Source: Bifidobacterium subtile
GTDB taxonomy: Bacteria; Actinomycetota; Actinomycetes; Actinomycetales; Bifidobacteriaceae
Assembly: GCF_000741775.1 (NCBI RefSeq)
Contig: NZ_JGZR01000007.1
Location: 1-64,000 of the forward strand
Direction: 5' to 3'
DNA length: 64,000 bases
Positions 15,858 through 25,543 of the stretch are shown here, piece after piece. Positions within the stretch are counted from its first letter, which is position 1, and each line of letters begins with the position of its first letter. The translations under genes and the position numbers were made by a program. The notes beneath the pieces were generated by a model. It searched no databases, had not been told where the DNA came from, and saw nothing but the letters and a program-made list of their open reading frames with translations.

Positions 15858-16874
15858 TCAGGCGAGCGCGAGCACGGGGACTGGTGCGGCGGCAATCGGC
15901 TGCGCGGCCGGAGCAGCAGATGCATCGGTGAACTGTCGCATCGTCTCAGCCAGATGCATCTGCTTGGTCACGAATTCGTGCACATGGCAGATGTAGTCGT
16001 TCTCGCGACCGAGTTTGGCGATGTAGCCGTTGATGTAGTCGATCTCGGTGTTGCGGCCCTTCGAGAAGTCCTGGTACATGGACGGGTAGTGCAGCGGATT
16101 CGCAATGCGGCTGACGTAGTCGATCGATTCGACCTCCTCCTGCCGGGTCGAGATGAGCTGGATGCCGGCGCGCTCGCAAGCATCGTAGGCTTCGTCCAGC
16201 ATCATCCGCGATAGTTCAGGCACGCCTTCATAGACGGCGAACTGGCCCATCTGCACGCGGAACATCGTGCACAGCGTGTTGACCACCGCGTTGAAGACCA
16301 CCTTGGCCATGAGCGTGCCCATGAAGTTGTCGGTGAGCACCGGATTGAGATTGGCGGTGCGGAAGTCAGCCTCCATTTTCCGGGTGGTGTCGTCGGCTTG
16401 CTCGGTACGATTGCACATGTGCATTTCGCCGGCGCCGGACTTGCCGATGAAGTCGACGTCGCCGGGGCCGTTGAGCACGGTGGCAATCATGGCGGTCCCG
16501 CCCACGATATGCTGGTCGGGGAAGTGCTGCTGCAGCTTTTCGATATGCCCCATGCCGTTCATGGCGCTGAAGACATACTGGCCCGGGTGGAACAGGTGGG
16601 CGCAGCGCTGCAGCATATCGGCCAGCTGCATCTGCTTCATAAAGACGATCCACGCATCCGGTTCGCCGTGGTACTCCTCAGGCGTATATATATTGACGGG
16701 GACGAGGTGGCGGTTCTCGTGATCGCGGGAGACGTAGACGCCGCCCTGCTCGCGCACCGCGTCTATGTTGGGCTGCCAAGCGTCGATGAAGTCGACGTCA
16801 AGCCCGGCCACCTCCTGCAGCAAAACTCCGTAGCGGTATCCCATGGCTCCTGCGCCGATGACTGTGTATTTCAT
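15858..16874 (-). CDS. Ketopantoate reductase (ApbA/PanE) family protein
   Basis: The family reduces 2-oxo acids with NADPH; the best known member makes pantoate. The start is 16874 (MKYTVIGAGAMG), with GGAG seven bases upstream. ATG 16886 gives four more residues. The Rossmann motif GAGAMG is at the N-terminus. WIVFMKQMQ follows, then the substrate-loop segment AMNGMGHIEKL. The C-terminal helical domain has the catalytic-type Lys in MGTLMAKVVFNAVVNTLCTM. At 338 residues with an Ala/Pro tail it is slightly long for PanE. The substrate may not be ketopantoate. It is monocistronic, convergent with the lipoprotein gene. Confidence 0.8.
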   Translation of the reverse strand: MKYTVIGAGAMGYRYGVLLQEVAGLDVDFIDAWQPNIDAVREQGGVYVSRDHENRHLVPVNIYTPEEYHGEPDAWIVFMKQMQLADMLQRCAHLFHPGQYVFSAMNGMGHIEKLQQHFPDQHIVGGTAMIATVLNGPGDVDFIGKSGAGEMHMCNRTEQADDTTRKMEADFRTANLNPVLTDNFMGTLMAKVVFNAVVNTLCTMFRVQMGQFAVYEGVPELSRMMLDEAYDACERAGIQLISTRQEEVESIDYVSRIANPLHYPSMYQDFSKGRNTEIDYINGYIAKLGRENDYICHVHEFVTKQMHLAETMRQFTDASAAPAAQPIAAAPVPVLALA

Positions 16875-17447
16875 AAGATGCTCCATTCTGATGTCTGATG
16901 GTTAAGCGGGCGCGGAACTCCTGCATCGACGCACTCGCAGTAATAGGGAATAATGATTGACTTAGCGATCGGCCGGAATATGGCCGAGCCTCGTTCGCTG
17001 GATTGCCGTGGAGAATCCCCTCTTGGGTTCCAGTCCGGTGAGGGTCGCAGGACGGCGGCGATGGCCTTGTGAGCACGCGCCTTACGCTAGCACCGTGACC
17101 AGACGCTGAAACCGAAAATATCCCGTTCCTGTGTACCTATCCAAACGCGGACGCGAAGAGCCTCCCCGCCCCAATGTGACGAATGGGTTATGCGAACGAG
17201 CGATTTGGAAACATAAGCTCACTAGACTCTAGTCTAGATTACGTTCCACAAGCGGCCGCGTATTTCGGCTGTGCAGTCGCAGGGCTGCTCGACGCAATCG
17301 GTGAAGCAATTCACGCAGGCAATCCGCAAAGACAATCCAATAACGCAATTGAGTGACACAGCTGATCGGTCCGATCGATCTGCACAACCGCGTCATCCGC
17401 GATACGCCCGCCGCCGTTGCGACGGCTGGGTGCGAAAGGAGCACAGG
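16875..17447. promoter_or_regulatory. Intergenic region with CTAGAC/GTCTAG palindrome
   Basis: Between the divergent reductase and aminotransferase genes no coding frame is convincing. CTAGAC (17222-17227) and GTCTAG (17232-17237) form a perfect palindrome, a possible operator or promoter for the aminotransferase 210 bases downstream. Confidence 0.4.
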
Positions 17448-18674
<1,227 letters not shown>

Positions 18675-18777
18675 GCGCGAGCCTTGCGAGGTGTCCTTTG
18701 ACGTAGAAATAGAGAGATGTAGCGCACGGCTGCATCGATCGATTGATTGAATGAATAAACGCTCGTCAAAGGCGTGT

Positions 18778-18832
18778 AAAGGAGCTTGGGCGCGGCGACT
18801 GCGCAATGCGGTCGCCGCGCCCAAGCTCCTTT
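18778..18832 (+). terminator. Large hairpin terminator at left edge of AT-rich island
   Basis: Twenty-two bases (18778-18799, core GGAGCTTGGGCGCGGCGA) pair perfectly with 18811-18832, followed by TTTTA. The same core recurs in the hairpin at 23544-23596. Beyond this point the base composition becomes visibly more AT-rich. Confidence 0.8.
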
Positions 18833-19038
18833 TATGTTGAAAATAGAATCAAGTATATTACGCAGTTTACACCGTAGTAAAAAAGTAATACGAAGTTTTC
18901 CGGGCAGTAATGCGGATGATGCTCTTGAGCAGTACGTTATTCATCAAACAGAAAGGTATCTGGCTTCAGTTCTGTGACTTCCCATTCCAAGATCTTATGA
19001 CTACTCACCATATCTCAAGTCAAAAAAGGAAAGATGAC

Positions 19039-19857
19039 ATGGCAAACACGACAAAGAATCACATGACAAAGAATCGCCTAAATTCAACATTTGTATTTTT
19101 GTTTAGCGTAGTTGTCACCATAGTTCTTTTGGTGGCGGGCTGTGGCACTCCCCCCCCCCCCCCCCCCCAGCTCTTCAGCTGGTTCTGAGCATCTAACAAT
19201 TAAAGTTGGGGCGCTTGATACCTATCCGCCCATGTCCTTCCAGCAAAATGGGAAATTAACCGGTTTCGAAGTCGATCTGCTAGACGCCATATGCAAAGAC
19301 CAGAATATGACGGCGAAGTATCAGGTCATGAAATTCGATGGACTTATTCCAGCGCTTCAATCAAAACAAGTGGACGTGGCGCTGACGATTCTTAAAAAGC
19401 CAGAGAGAACAAAGATTGTTGACTTCTCTGATGTTTATATGACCAGCGGCCTTGTTGTTACGGTGAAGAAAAGCAGCGGCATCAATTCGTTCAGTGATTT
19501 GCGCGGCAAAAAATCGTCGGCACCCAAGGGTCGTCGACCTATACGATGGCGCAAACGCTGGCAGGCAAATACGGCGCAACCGCATCGCCTCTTACCGATA
19601 CGAACTCGCTGTATATGGCCGTCGAGAGCGGGACCGCAGATGCTTTGGTCATGAATTCTCCAACCAATGATTACCGGCTGCAGCAAAGCGGCGGGCAGGA
19701 TCTCAAGGCGGTTGGCGACAAGCTTTCAACCGATGAAAGCTCCTATGCGGTCACCAAGGGCAATGCAGAGGTGCTGAAAAGAATCAACAAGGGTTTGAAG
19801 GACACCAAGGATTCTGGAAAATTTAAGGAATTGCACGCCAAGTGGTTCGGCAAGTAA
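19039..19857 (+). pseudogene. Amino-acid ABC transporter substrate-binding lipoprotein, off-phase at poly-C tract
   Basis: This is an extracytosolic solute-binding protein of the polar amino-acid family. ATG 19039 (MANTTKNHMTK) follows AAGGAAAG. A signal helix ends at lipobox LLVAGCG (Cys codon 19141). A run of 19 C (19150-19168) follows and shifts the frame into a stop at 19186, so the current product is 49 residues. The mature protein continues in frame 2 from 19169 (SSSAGSEHLTIKVGAL). It shows the family segment YPPMSFQQNGKLTGFEVDLL. A second shift lies at a six-A run (19508-19513), after which LAGKYGATAS to LHAKWFGK reads in frame 1. Runs of 18 or 21 C would restore the first frame. The A-run needs one more A. 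Confidence 0.8.
19150..19168 (+). repeat. Homopolymer of 19 C inside lipoprotein gene
   Basis: Nineteen consecutive C follow the lipobox Cys-Gly-Thr codons. Such tracts slip during replication. The tract encodes polyproline directly after the lipid-anchored Cys, where length change would be tolerated by the protein, so it is placed well for on/off switching. Confidence 0.9.
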
Positions 19858-19914
19858 ATCGGCGAAATCTCATGAGCCGCAAATTCTGTCTGATTCCAGC
19901 AAAGGTGGGCATCC

Positions 19915-20568
19915 ATGAATATTATATTTGAATTATTGAGAGACACTTTTCCATTGCTTATGCATGGATTGTATTTCACCTTGCTGGTATCAATCGTCTC
20001 GAATGTCATCGGCCTGATCCTGGGCTTGATTTTCGGACTTATGCAAGTGTCGAAATTGGCTATTCTTAAGGTAATCTCGACGGTGTACGTTGACGTTATT
20101 CAAGGTACGCCGCTGCTGATTCAATTGCTGTTCGTCTATTTCGGCATCCCTATGGCGTCGCATATCTCGATGACGCCGCTAATTGCCGGGTTCATAGCGA
20201 TGAGCATCAATACCGGCGCATATATGACCGAAATCTTCCGGGCGGGAATCAATTCAATCGACACAGGTCAAACCGAGGCAGGCCGTTCTTTGGGATTGCC
20301 CTATGGAAAAACCATGCAGCTTGTCATACTGCCGCAGGCGGTAAGGCAGATGATACCGCCTTTCGTGAATCAGATCACCCACGAGATCAAAGATACTTCG
20401 CTCTTGTCCGTTATCGGAGTCGCGGAACTGACCATGACCGCGCAATCGATATATGCGCAGAATTTCAGGGCATTTGAAATGCTGTTCATTGTCGCGATGA
20501 TCTATTTGATTGTCATTTATTTGTTCAGAACGCTAGCGAAGGTTCTTGAAAGGAAGCTGTCAAATTGA
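19915..20568 (+). CDS. Amino-acid ABC transporter permease
   Basis: This is a membrane subunit of a polar amino-acid importer (HisM/GlnP type). The start at 19915 is the ATG of MNIIFELL; no strong Shine-Dalgarno is seen. The 217 residues contain about five helices, beginning LFTLLVS-like at residue 18-45 ([20 protein letters not shown]). The family loop [18 protein letters not shown] is present, as is the EAA motif [20 protein letters not shown], which docks on the ATPase. It follows the binding-protein gene by 57 bases and overlaps the ATPase start, so the three form one operon. Only one permease is present; it would act as a homodimer. Confidence 0.92.
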   Translation: MNIIFELLRDTFPLLMHGLYFTLLVSIVSNVIGLILGLIFGLMQVSKLAILKVISTVYVDVIQGTPLLIQLLFVYFGIPMASHISMTPLIAGFIAMSINTGAYMTEIFRAGINSIDTGQTEAGRSLGLPYGKTMQLVILPQAVRQMIPPFVNQITHEIKDTSLLSVIGVAELTMTAQSIYAQNFRAFEMLFIVAMIYLIVIYLFRTLAKVLERKLSN

Positions 20569-21299
20569 CCGAGCAGATCATCGATATAAAGAGCCTGAAC
20601 AAGTTTTTCCGAAAAACGCAAGTGCTGACGGACATCAATCTGTCGATTCAGCCCGGAGAGGTCGTTGCAATAATCGGGCCGTCCGGTGCCGGGAAATCGA
20701 CATTGCTGCGGTGCATTAACTTTTTGGAAGAACCGAGCTCCGGGAATGTATATTTCATGGGCAAGGAAGTGCAGCAGAAATCGTCTGAACTCGATACATT
20801 GTGTCGGGACATCGGCATGGTGTTTCAGAATTTCAATTTATTCCCGCATTACTCGGTGTTGAAGAACATAACGCTTGTGCCTGTCGCGCTGGGTCTGCTG
20901 AGCAAAACCGAAGCGAATGAAACCGCGGTTCGGCTTCTCGAACGTGTCGGTTTGGGTGATAAGAAGGATGCCCATCCGCAGTCTCTCTCCGGAGGGCAAA
21001 AGCAACGTGTGGCTATCGCTCGCGCGCTCGCCATGAATCCGAAGGTAATGCTATTCGACGAGCCGACATCCGCGTTGGACCCGGAAATGGTAGGCGAGGT
21101 GCTTGCGGTCATGAAGCAGCTTGCCGTGGATGGCATGACGATGGTGATTGTCACTCATGAAATGGCTTTTGCCAGGGAAGTAGCCGATCGCGTTGTTTAC
21201 ATGGAGTCAGGAAATCTGGTGGAGGTTTCCGATGCGGCGGGCTTCTTCGCTCAACCCAAGACCGATAGCGCCAAACGTTTTCTGTCACGTGTGCTGTAG
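20565..21299 (+). CDS. Amino-acid ABC transporter ATPase
   Basis: This is the energising subunit of the importer above. It starts with TTG at 20565, overlapping the permease stop; AGGAAG lies upstream. All motifs are intact: Walker [18 protein letters not shown]-loop [11 protein letters not shown], signature [16 protein letters not shown], Walker [16 protein letters not shown]-loop VTHEM. The 244-residue length is typical of GlnQ/ArtP-type subunits. Its intactness contrasts with the disrupted binding protein at the head of the operon, which argues that the operon is still used and the binding protein is switched rather than dead. Confidence 0.94.
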   Translation: MTEQIIDIKSLNKFFRKTQVLTDINLSIQPGEVVAIIGPSGAGKSTLLRCINFLEEPSSGNVYFMGKEVQQKSSELDTLCRDIGMVFQNFNLFPHYSVLKNITLVPVALGLLSKTEANETAVRLLERVGLGDKKDAHPQSLSGGQKQRVAIARALAMNPKVMLFDEPTSALDPEMVGEVLAVMKQLAVDGMTMVIVTHEMAFAREVADRVVYMESGNLVEVSDAAGFFAQPKTDSAKRFLSRVL

Positions 21300-21401
21300 A
21301 CAACTCGGCAACATGGCGCAGATCGATTGCGTTTCGTGAAGCCGTTAACCGTTTTTTGCACAATACATATTCATACCTAGATAAAGGATGGAACATATAC
21401 C

Positions 21402-22286
21402 ATGTTGGACGAATACAAGGGAATAACGACAGCGCTGACCACCCCCTTTGCCGAAGACGGCTCGGTAGACGCTGAGGCGTTCGAGCGCCAGATAGAATTC
21501 CAGATTCAATCCGGTGTATCTGCGCTGCTCGTATCGGGCGGAACGGGCGAGTACGTAGGCATGTCGGCTGACCAGCGGGTAGAAGCCATTGCTTGCGCTC
21601 ATCGCGTTGCCGCTGGGCGAGTTCCGGTTATGGCGGGTGTCTTGGAAGCCGGTTTCAGCGATGCGATTCAGGAAGGGCTTCGGGCAAAGGACGCAGGAGC
21701 CGATTCCTTGCTGGTTATCACTCCCTACTATACGGTTTGCAGCCAGGAGAACCTGTTCGAGTATTATGCCGAATACAGCAAGCAACTTGATATGCCGATT
21801 TTCCTTTATGACATCCCGTATAAGACGTATATCCAGCTGAGTCCTGCGGTTGCCGAAAAACTTGTTGACCAATGCCCTCATATCGTAGGCATCAAAGAGT
21901 GCACGTCGGATCTGAGCATAGCTGTTGACACGCTCAACAGGCTGCATGGAAAATCCATCTTCCTGAGCGGCGAAGAGTTTCTCGTTCCTGCTGAGCTTAT
22001 GCTCGGTGCGGATGGCGCGGTCATGGCTTCGGCCAATGTGGTGCCTCAGGTATGGGTTGATCTGTACCAATCAATAGCTGGGGGTGATTATCAACAGGCA
22101 AGGTCGAATTTCGCCGGTTATTTCCAGCTGTTCAAGCATATATTCCAAGAGCCGAATCCTGTGCCCTTGAAGTATCTCATGCAGCAATTGGGCACTGATT
22201 CGGGGCGTATGTCATTCCCCTTGGGGAAGCCTTCGGATGCCCTGCAGCAGCTGCTCAAGGACGATATACAGCGGCTCGGTCTGTAG
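21402..22286 (+). CDS. DapA-family (dihydrodipicolinate synthase/aldolase) protein
   Basis: The family forms a Schiff base with 2-oxo acids to add, remove or dehydrate. Start 21402 follows AAAGGA. The 294 residues show TTALTTPFAEDGSVD, the loop SGGTGEYVG and ITPYYTVCSQENL with the family Tyr. They also have FLYDIPYKT and the Schiff-base Lys in VGIKECTSDL. The GGTGEY loop differs from the TTGE(S/A) of true dihydrodipicolinate synthases and looks more like sugar-acid dehydratases or aldolases of the family. Its neighbour is a GldA-type dehydrogenase, with an amino-acid importer upstream. A catabolic role is more likely than lysine synthesis. The substrate is not known. Confidence 0.85.
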   Translation: MLDEYKGITTALTTPFAEDGSVDAEAFERQIEFQIQSGVSALLVSGGTGEYVGMSADQRVEAIACAHRVAAGRVPVMAGVLEAGFSDAIQEGLRAKDAGADSLLVITPYYTVCSQENLFEYYAEYSKQLDMPIFLYDIPYKTYIQLSPAVAEKLVDQCPHIVGIKECTSDLSIAVDTLNRLHGKSIFLSGEEFLVPAELMLGADGAVMASANVVPQVWVDLYQSIAGGDYQQARSNFAGYFQLFKHIFQEPNPVPLKYLMQQLGTDSGRMSFPLGKPSDALQQLLKDDIQRLGL

Positions 22287-22377
22287 CAGGCAGTTTTGCA
22301 CGGGTTTCAATTTCGTGCATGGCAACAATCACGCATTTCAGCAGGGTGCTCACTTATGTATTGCCGAAAGGTTGGGA

Positions 22378-23481
22378 ATGAAGAAGTCAAGTGAATATCG
22401 GATCGTCAAACCTTCGCCACAGGTTTATCTCAGTGGGCCGGGGGTGATTTCCGAGGTTCCTAGGCTGCTGGGTGAGAACACATTCCGCAACCGCATTCTT
22501 GTGCATGGCGGCAAAGGGTATGACGCGGTTCGACAACAGCTTAATCAATGGAATTGCGATTTTGTCGATGAGTTTATATTCAGAGGCGAATGCTCCATGT
22601 CAGAGATCAAGCGGCTTCAGGATGCCATATCGAATGCGCATGCGGATGTCGTGGTCGGGGTTGGCGGAGGAAAGATCATGGACTGCGTGAAGACCGCATG
22701 CTTCCTCTCGAACATTCCGGAAGTGCTTGTGCCGACTTCGCCCTCGAATTGCGCCAGCTGCTCGGGCCATTCCGTGATTTATACGGAAGACGGCGTCTGG
22801 GAAAGCAACATCTCCTATACCGATACTCCTTATGCGGTCATCGTGGATACGAATGTCATGGCCGCCGCTCCTCGACTGCTGCTGCTCGCCGGTTTCGCCG
22901 ACACGCTTTCGAAGTGGTACGAAGGCCAGATTGGGCTGTCATCAGACGAGGCATGTGATTTGGCATTGGACTTCGCCAGAGAATCTGCAGCAGTATGCGG
23001 TCCTCAACTGGTCGAACGATTCGAAAAACTCTCGGCTGATTTCGATGGAAGCGATGTAGGTTTCCGTGCAGTCGTCGACACTATTTTTCTTGCTGCGGGG
23101 CTGGTCGGCGGCATCGGCGGAAAGTACGCTCCTTCGGCGGCCGCGCATGCATTCTATAATGCGGTGACTTCTGTTCCTTCGAGTCATGCGCTTCCGCATG
23201 GCATTCATGTGGCCTTCGGGTTGCTGTTCCAGCTTGAATTGTGCAAAGCGGAACAAGAATCCGTGCAATTGGCGCAGGTGTTCTCCCGCATTGGGATGCC
23301 GATAGGACTGGGGAGTTTGGGCATTGGCGCGGGGAAGCCCGTCTCGATAGAGGATTTCGCTGAGAAAATCTGTTCGGTTCATCCGCTGATCGATAATGTG
23401 GGATTCAAGGTTTCACCAGCCGATGTCGCCGAGGCGCTGATTGCCGCTGATGAGCTTATCGCGGAGCCGTTGTCCGTTTAG
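22378..23481 (+). CDS. GldA-type metal-dependent alcohol dehydrogenase
   Basis: This is an NAD-linked dehydrogenase of the glycerol-dehydrogenase group. The start is placed at 22378 (MKKSSEYRIVKPSPQVY), behind AAAGG. The frame from 22237 overlaps the DapA-like gene and is not used. Motifs: VVVGVGGGKIMD binds NAD; PTSPSNCASCSGHSVIY follows; metal ligands are expected in AGFADTLSKWYE and SSHALPHGIHVAFG. The 367-residue length is typical. It lies 92 bases after the DapA-like gene and ends the operon before the terminator at 23544. It may reduce or oxidise the product or substrate of the DapA-like enzyme. Confidence 0.85.
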   Translation: MKKSSEYRIVKPSPQVYLSGPGVISEVPRLLGENTFRNRILVHGGKGYDAVRQQLNQWNCDFVDEFIFRGECSMSEIKRLQDAISNAHADVVVGVGGGKIMDCVKTACFLSNIPEVLVPTSPSNCASCSGHSVIYTEDGVWESNISYTDTPYAVIVDTNVMAAAPRLLLLAGFADTLSKWYEGQIGLSSDEACDLALDFARESAAVCGPQLVERFEKLSADFDGSDVGFRAVVDTIFLAAGLVGGIGGKYAPSAAAHAFYNAVTSVPSSHALPHGIHVAFGLLFQLELCKAEQESVQLAQVFSRIGMPIGLGSLGIGAGKPVSIEDFAEKICSVHPLIDNVGFKVSPADVAEALIAADELIAEPLSV

Positions 23482-23543
23482 ATAAAGTGCGCTAGGGCAG
23501 TATAGCAGGGGATTGAAATGAAGTAGCACCTGAACCGAGTTCG

Positions 23544-23596
23544 AAGGAGCTTGGGCGAGGCGATCACATGAAGTAGTCGCCTCGCCCAAGCTCCTT
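23544..23596 (+). terminator. Large hairpin terminator at right edge of island
   Basis: AAGGAGCTTGGGCGAGGCGA (23544-23563) pairs perfectly with 23577-23596, followed by TTTT. It shares its first 14 bases and overall design with the hairpin at 18778, which bounds the other side of the AT-rich island. Confidence 0.8.
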
Positions 23597-24030
23597 TTGC
23601 GTTGTGCGGCGGATGTGGCTCACACTTTTTGGCCTGACATCGCACGCTCAAAACCGGGCACACCATACACGCCTTTTGCTTTCCCAATGTGGTGGGCATG
23701 TGTCGGTCGTGTAAAAACTAGACTACGAACTAAACCATAGTTCACTTTTGTTTTACGTCGTCGCAAACAATGAAGTGAATAACTCCTCTATTACTTAGTG
23801 ACAAGAACATCAACAACATACCGTTCGAACGGCGTTGCGAGGAGTTTGCAGCAGGTGGTGCCCGGTGAATTCAGCGTGGCCTGAGCACGATCCGCGCAGC
23901 AGATTGCAGCCGTGGGCGGGGGCGGGAGGAAGGCGGCCTGGCGCTTGGGCGACTAGGCCGCAGCCAATGCGCGGCGGCGCCACTGCCGCTCATTCGTTGA
24001 AACTGTAAAGCTTAAAGTTAAGGAGAGCTT
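23597..24030. promoter_or_regulatory. Intergenic region with GAACTA/TAGTTC palindrome
   Basis: GAACTA (23727-23732) and TAGTTC (23738-23743) form a palindrome with a five-base spacer, 290 bases before the next ABC operon. TTGTTT...AAACAA around 23748-23771 encloses TTACGTCGTC, a ten-mer that also sits in the loop of the palindrome at 28471. No gene is visible here. Confidence 0.4.
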
Positions 24031-24672
24031 ATGGAACCGGTTCTTGTGGTTCTGCGCGGCTTGCCGCTGACGCTGCTCATCACCATAGTGTCCTTCGCCA
24101 TCGGCGCGGTGCTCGGCATTCCGCTGGTGCTCGGGCTGCGCACGGTCGTCGCCCCTGTCCGATGGCTATCCCGTCTGGCTGTGGATCTGCTCAGAGGCGT
24201 GCCGATGATCGTGTGGCTGTTCGTCCTCAAATTCGGTCTCTCCACGCCTGCATTCCGGCTCAGCTCGCTGGAGGCGGCGATATTCGGGCTTGGACTTATT
24301 TCCGCTGGGTATTTGGCCGAGATTTATCGCGGCGGTATCCAATCGGTGCCGCGCGGCCAATTCGAAGCCTCGCAAGCCTTGGGAATAGCCGGTCCGATAT
24401 CGTTCCTGCGCATCATCGCGCCGCAGGCCGCGCGCATCGTCAGCCCATCAATCGCCACCTATCTGATCGGCCTGCTCAAGAACTCATCTATCGCCTCCAC
24501 CATCGTGGTCAGCGAAATGGTGTTCCAGGCGCAGTCCTACGCGAGGCAGAATCCGACCATCGCAGGCATTCTGCCGTATGCGATCGCTGGCCTGCTCTAC
24601 ATCGTGCTGAGCGTGCCGGTGGCGATGTTCTCAAGAATCCTGGATGAGCGTCTCCGTAAGGCGGTGATCTGA
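24031..24672 (+). CDS. Amino-acid ABC transporter permease 1
   Basis: ATG 24031 stands behind AAGGAGAG. The 213-residue protein has about five helices (first LTLLITIVSFAIGAVLGIPL). Its family loop is VDLLRGVPMIVWLFVLKFGL, and its EAA motif is EASQALGIAGPISFLRIIAPQ. It is a membrane subunit of a polar amino-acid importer. Its stop overlaps the start of the second permease (TGATG), so the pair is translationally coupled and probably forms a heterodimer. The four-gene operon runs to 27288. Substrate is not deducible, but its position directly before the proline/hydroxyproline cluster makes those amino acids reasonable candidates. Confidence 0.92.
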   Translation: MEPVLVVLRGLPLTLLITIVSFAIGAVLGIPLVLGLRTVVAPVRWLSRLAVDLLRGVPMIVWLFVLKFGLSTPAFRLSSLEAAIFGLGLISAGYLAEIYRGGIQSVPRGQFEASQALGIAGPISFLRIIAPQAARIVSPSIATYLIGLLKNSSIASTIVVSEMVFQAQSYARQNPTIAGILPYAIAGLLYIVLSVPVAMFSRILDERLRKAVI

Positions 24673-25331
24673 TGCAAACACCATTGCTCACCTCGTGGGG
24701 CCAGTACCTTCCCCCGCTGCTTTCCGGACTCGTGCAGAGCGTGTGGCTGGCGGTGGCGGCCATCGTAATCGGTTTGCCGCTCGCCTTCCTGTTCTGCACG
24801 ATGGTGATGTCCAAGAACCGCCTGATCGGCGCGTTGGGATTGGTCATCGTCGAAATCGGCCGTGGCATGCCTGCGCTGGTCATTTTGTACCTGGTCTATT
24901 ACGGTTTGCCGCGCTTCGGCATCAGCTTGGCCAATGTGGCTGCGGCCATCATCGCGCTCGCGTGGAACTACTCCTGCTACTGTTCGGAGATCATTCGTGC
25001 CGGCATCCAGTCTGTGCCGCGCGGCCAGCTCGAAGCGGGTGATGCGCTCGGCTTGGATTCCCGGGTCACTTTCCTTCGGGTCATCGTGCCGCAAGGCCTT
25101 CGCTCCGCGATTCCCGGCCTGCTTGGGCAGTCGATCCTGGTGTTCCAGGACACGTCGCTGGCTTATACCATCGCCGTGCCTGAGCTGATGAAGCAGGCAT
25201 ATTCGCTGGGCGGCGAGAACTACCAGTACCTGCGGGTGTTCGTGCTGACCGGCTTGGTATATGCGGCCGTGACTCTGCCCGCCACTTGGATCACCGTGTG
25301 GATGGAGAGGAGACTCGGCAAGTCCTATTAA
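24672..25331 (+). CDS. Amino-acid ABC transporter permease 2
   Basis: This 219-residue membrane protein is the second permease of the importer, coupled to the first by a one-base overlap. Helices begin at VWLAVAAIVIGLPLAFLFC. The loop EIGRGMPALVILYLVYYGLP and the EAA motif EAGDALGLDSRVTFLRVIVPQ match the HisM family. TAA at 25329-25331 ends it, followed by about 200 bases containing a direct repeat before the binding-protein gene. The ATPase and binding protein follow in the order permease, permease, binding protein, ATPase. Confidence 0.92.
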   Translation: MQTPLLTSWGQYLPPLLSGLVQSVWLAVAAIVIGLPLAFLFCTMVMSKNRLIGALGLVIVEIGRGMPALVILYLVYYGLPRFGISLANVAAAIIALAWNYSCYCSEIIRAGIQSVPRGQLEAGDALGLDSRVTFLRVIVPQGLRSAIPGLLGQSILVFQDTSLAYTIAVPELMKQAYSLGGENYQYLRVFVLTGLVYAAVTLPATWITVWMERRLGKSY

Positions 25332-25402
25332 CCCGCGATTCGCGGCTGCCCGCGGCGCTCTTTGGAGGCGGGCGGGCTCGGTTGCGACAGCATCCGACAT
25401 AT

Positions 25403-25460
25403 AACGCATATCATCTAACGCATATCAACGCATATCATCTAACGCATATCAACGCATAAG
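25403..25460. repeat. Tandem 24-base direct repeat
   Basis: AACGCATATCATCT followed by AACGCATATC forms a 24-base unit repeated at 25403-25426 and 25427-25450, with a partial third unit. It lies between the permease and binding-protein genes. It could be a regulator-binding array or replication slippage. Confidence 0.7.
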
Positions 25461-25543
25461 TCCATGGTGGCGGAACCCGCGATTCCGCCTCGATGGGCGA
25501 TGCAGACGGCAAGCAACACACAGCAAACAGAAAGAAGTGCACC

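Noticed and set aside
15858..16874. Reductase gene as the missing pyrroline-5-carboxylate reductase (ProC) of the hydroxyproline pathway
   Set aside because: The GAGAMG fold is shared, but the C-terminal domain with the Lys motif and the overall length match the ketopantoate reductase family, and it is 12 kb from the cluster.
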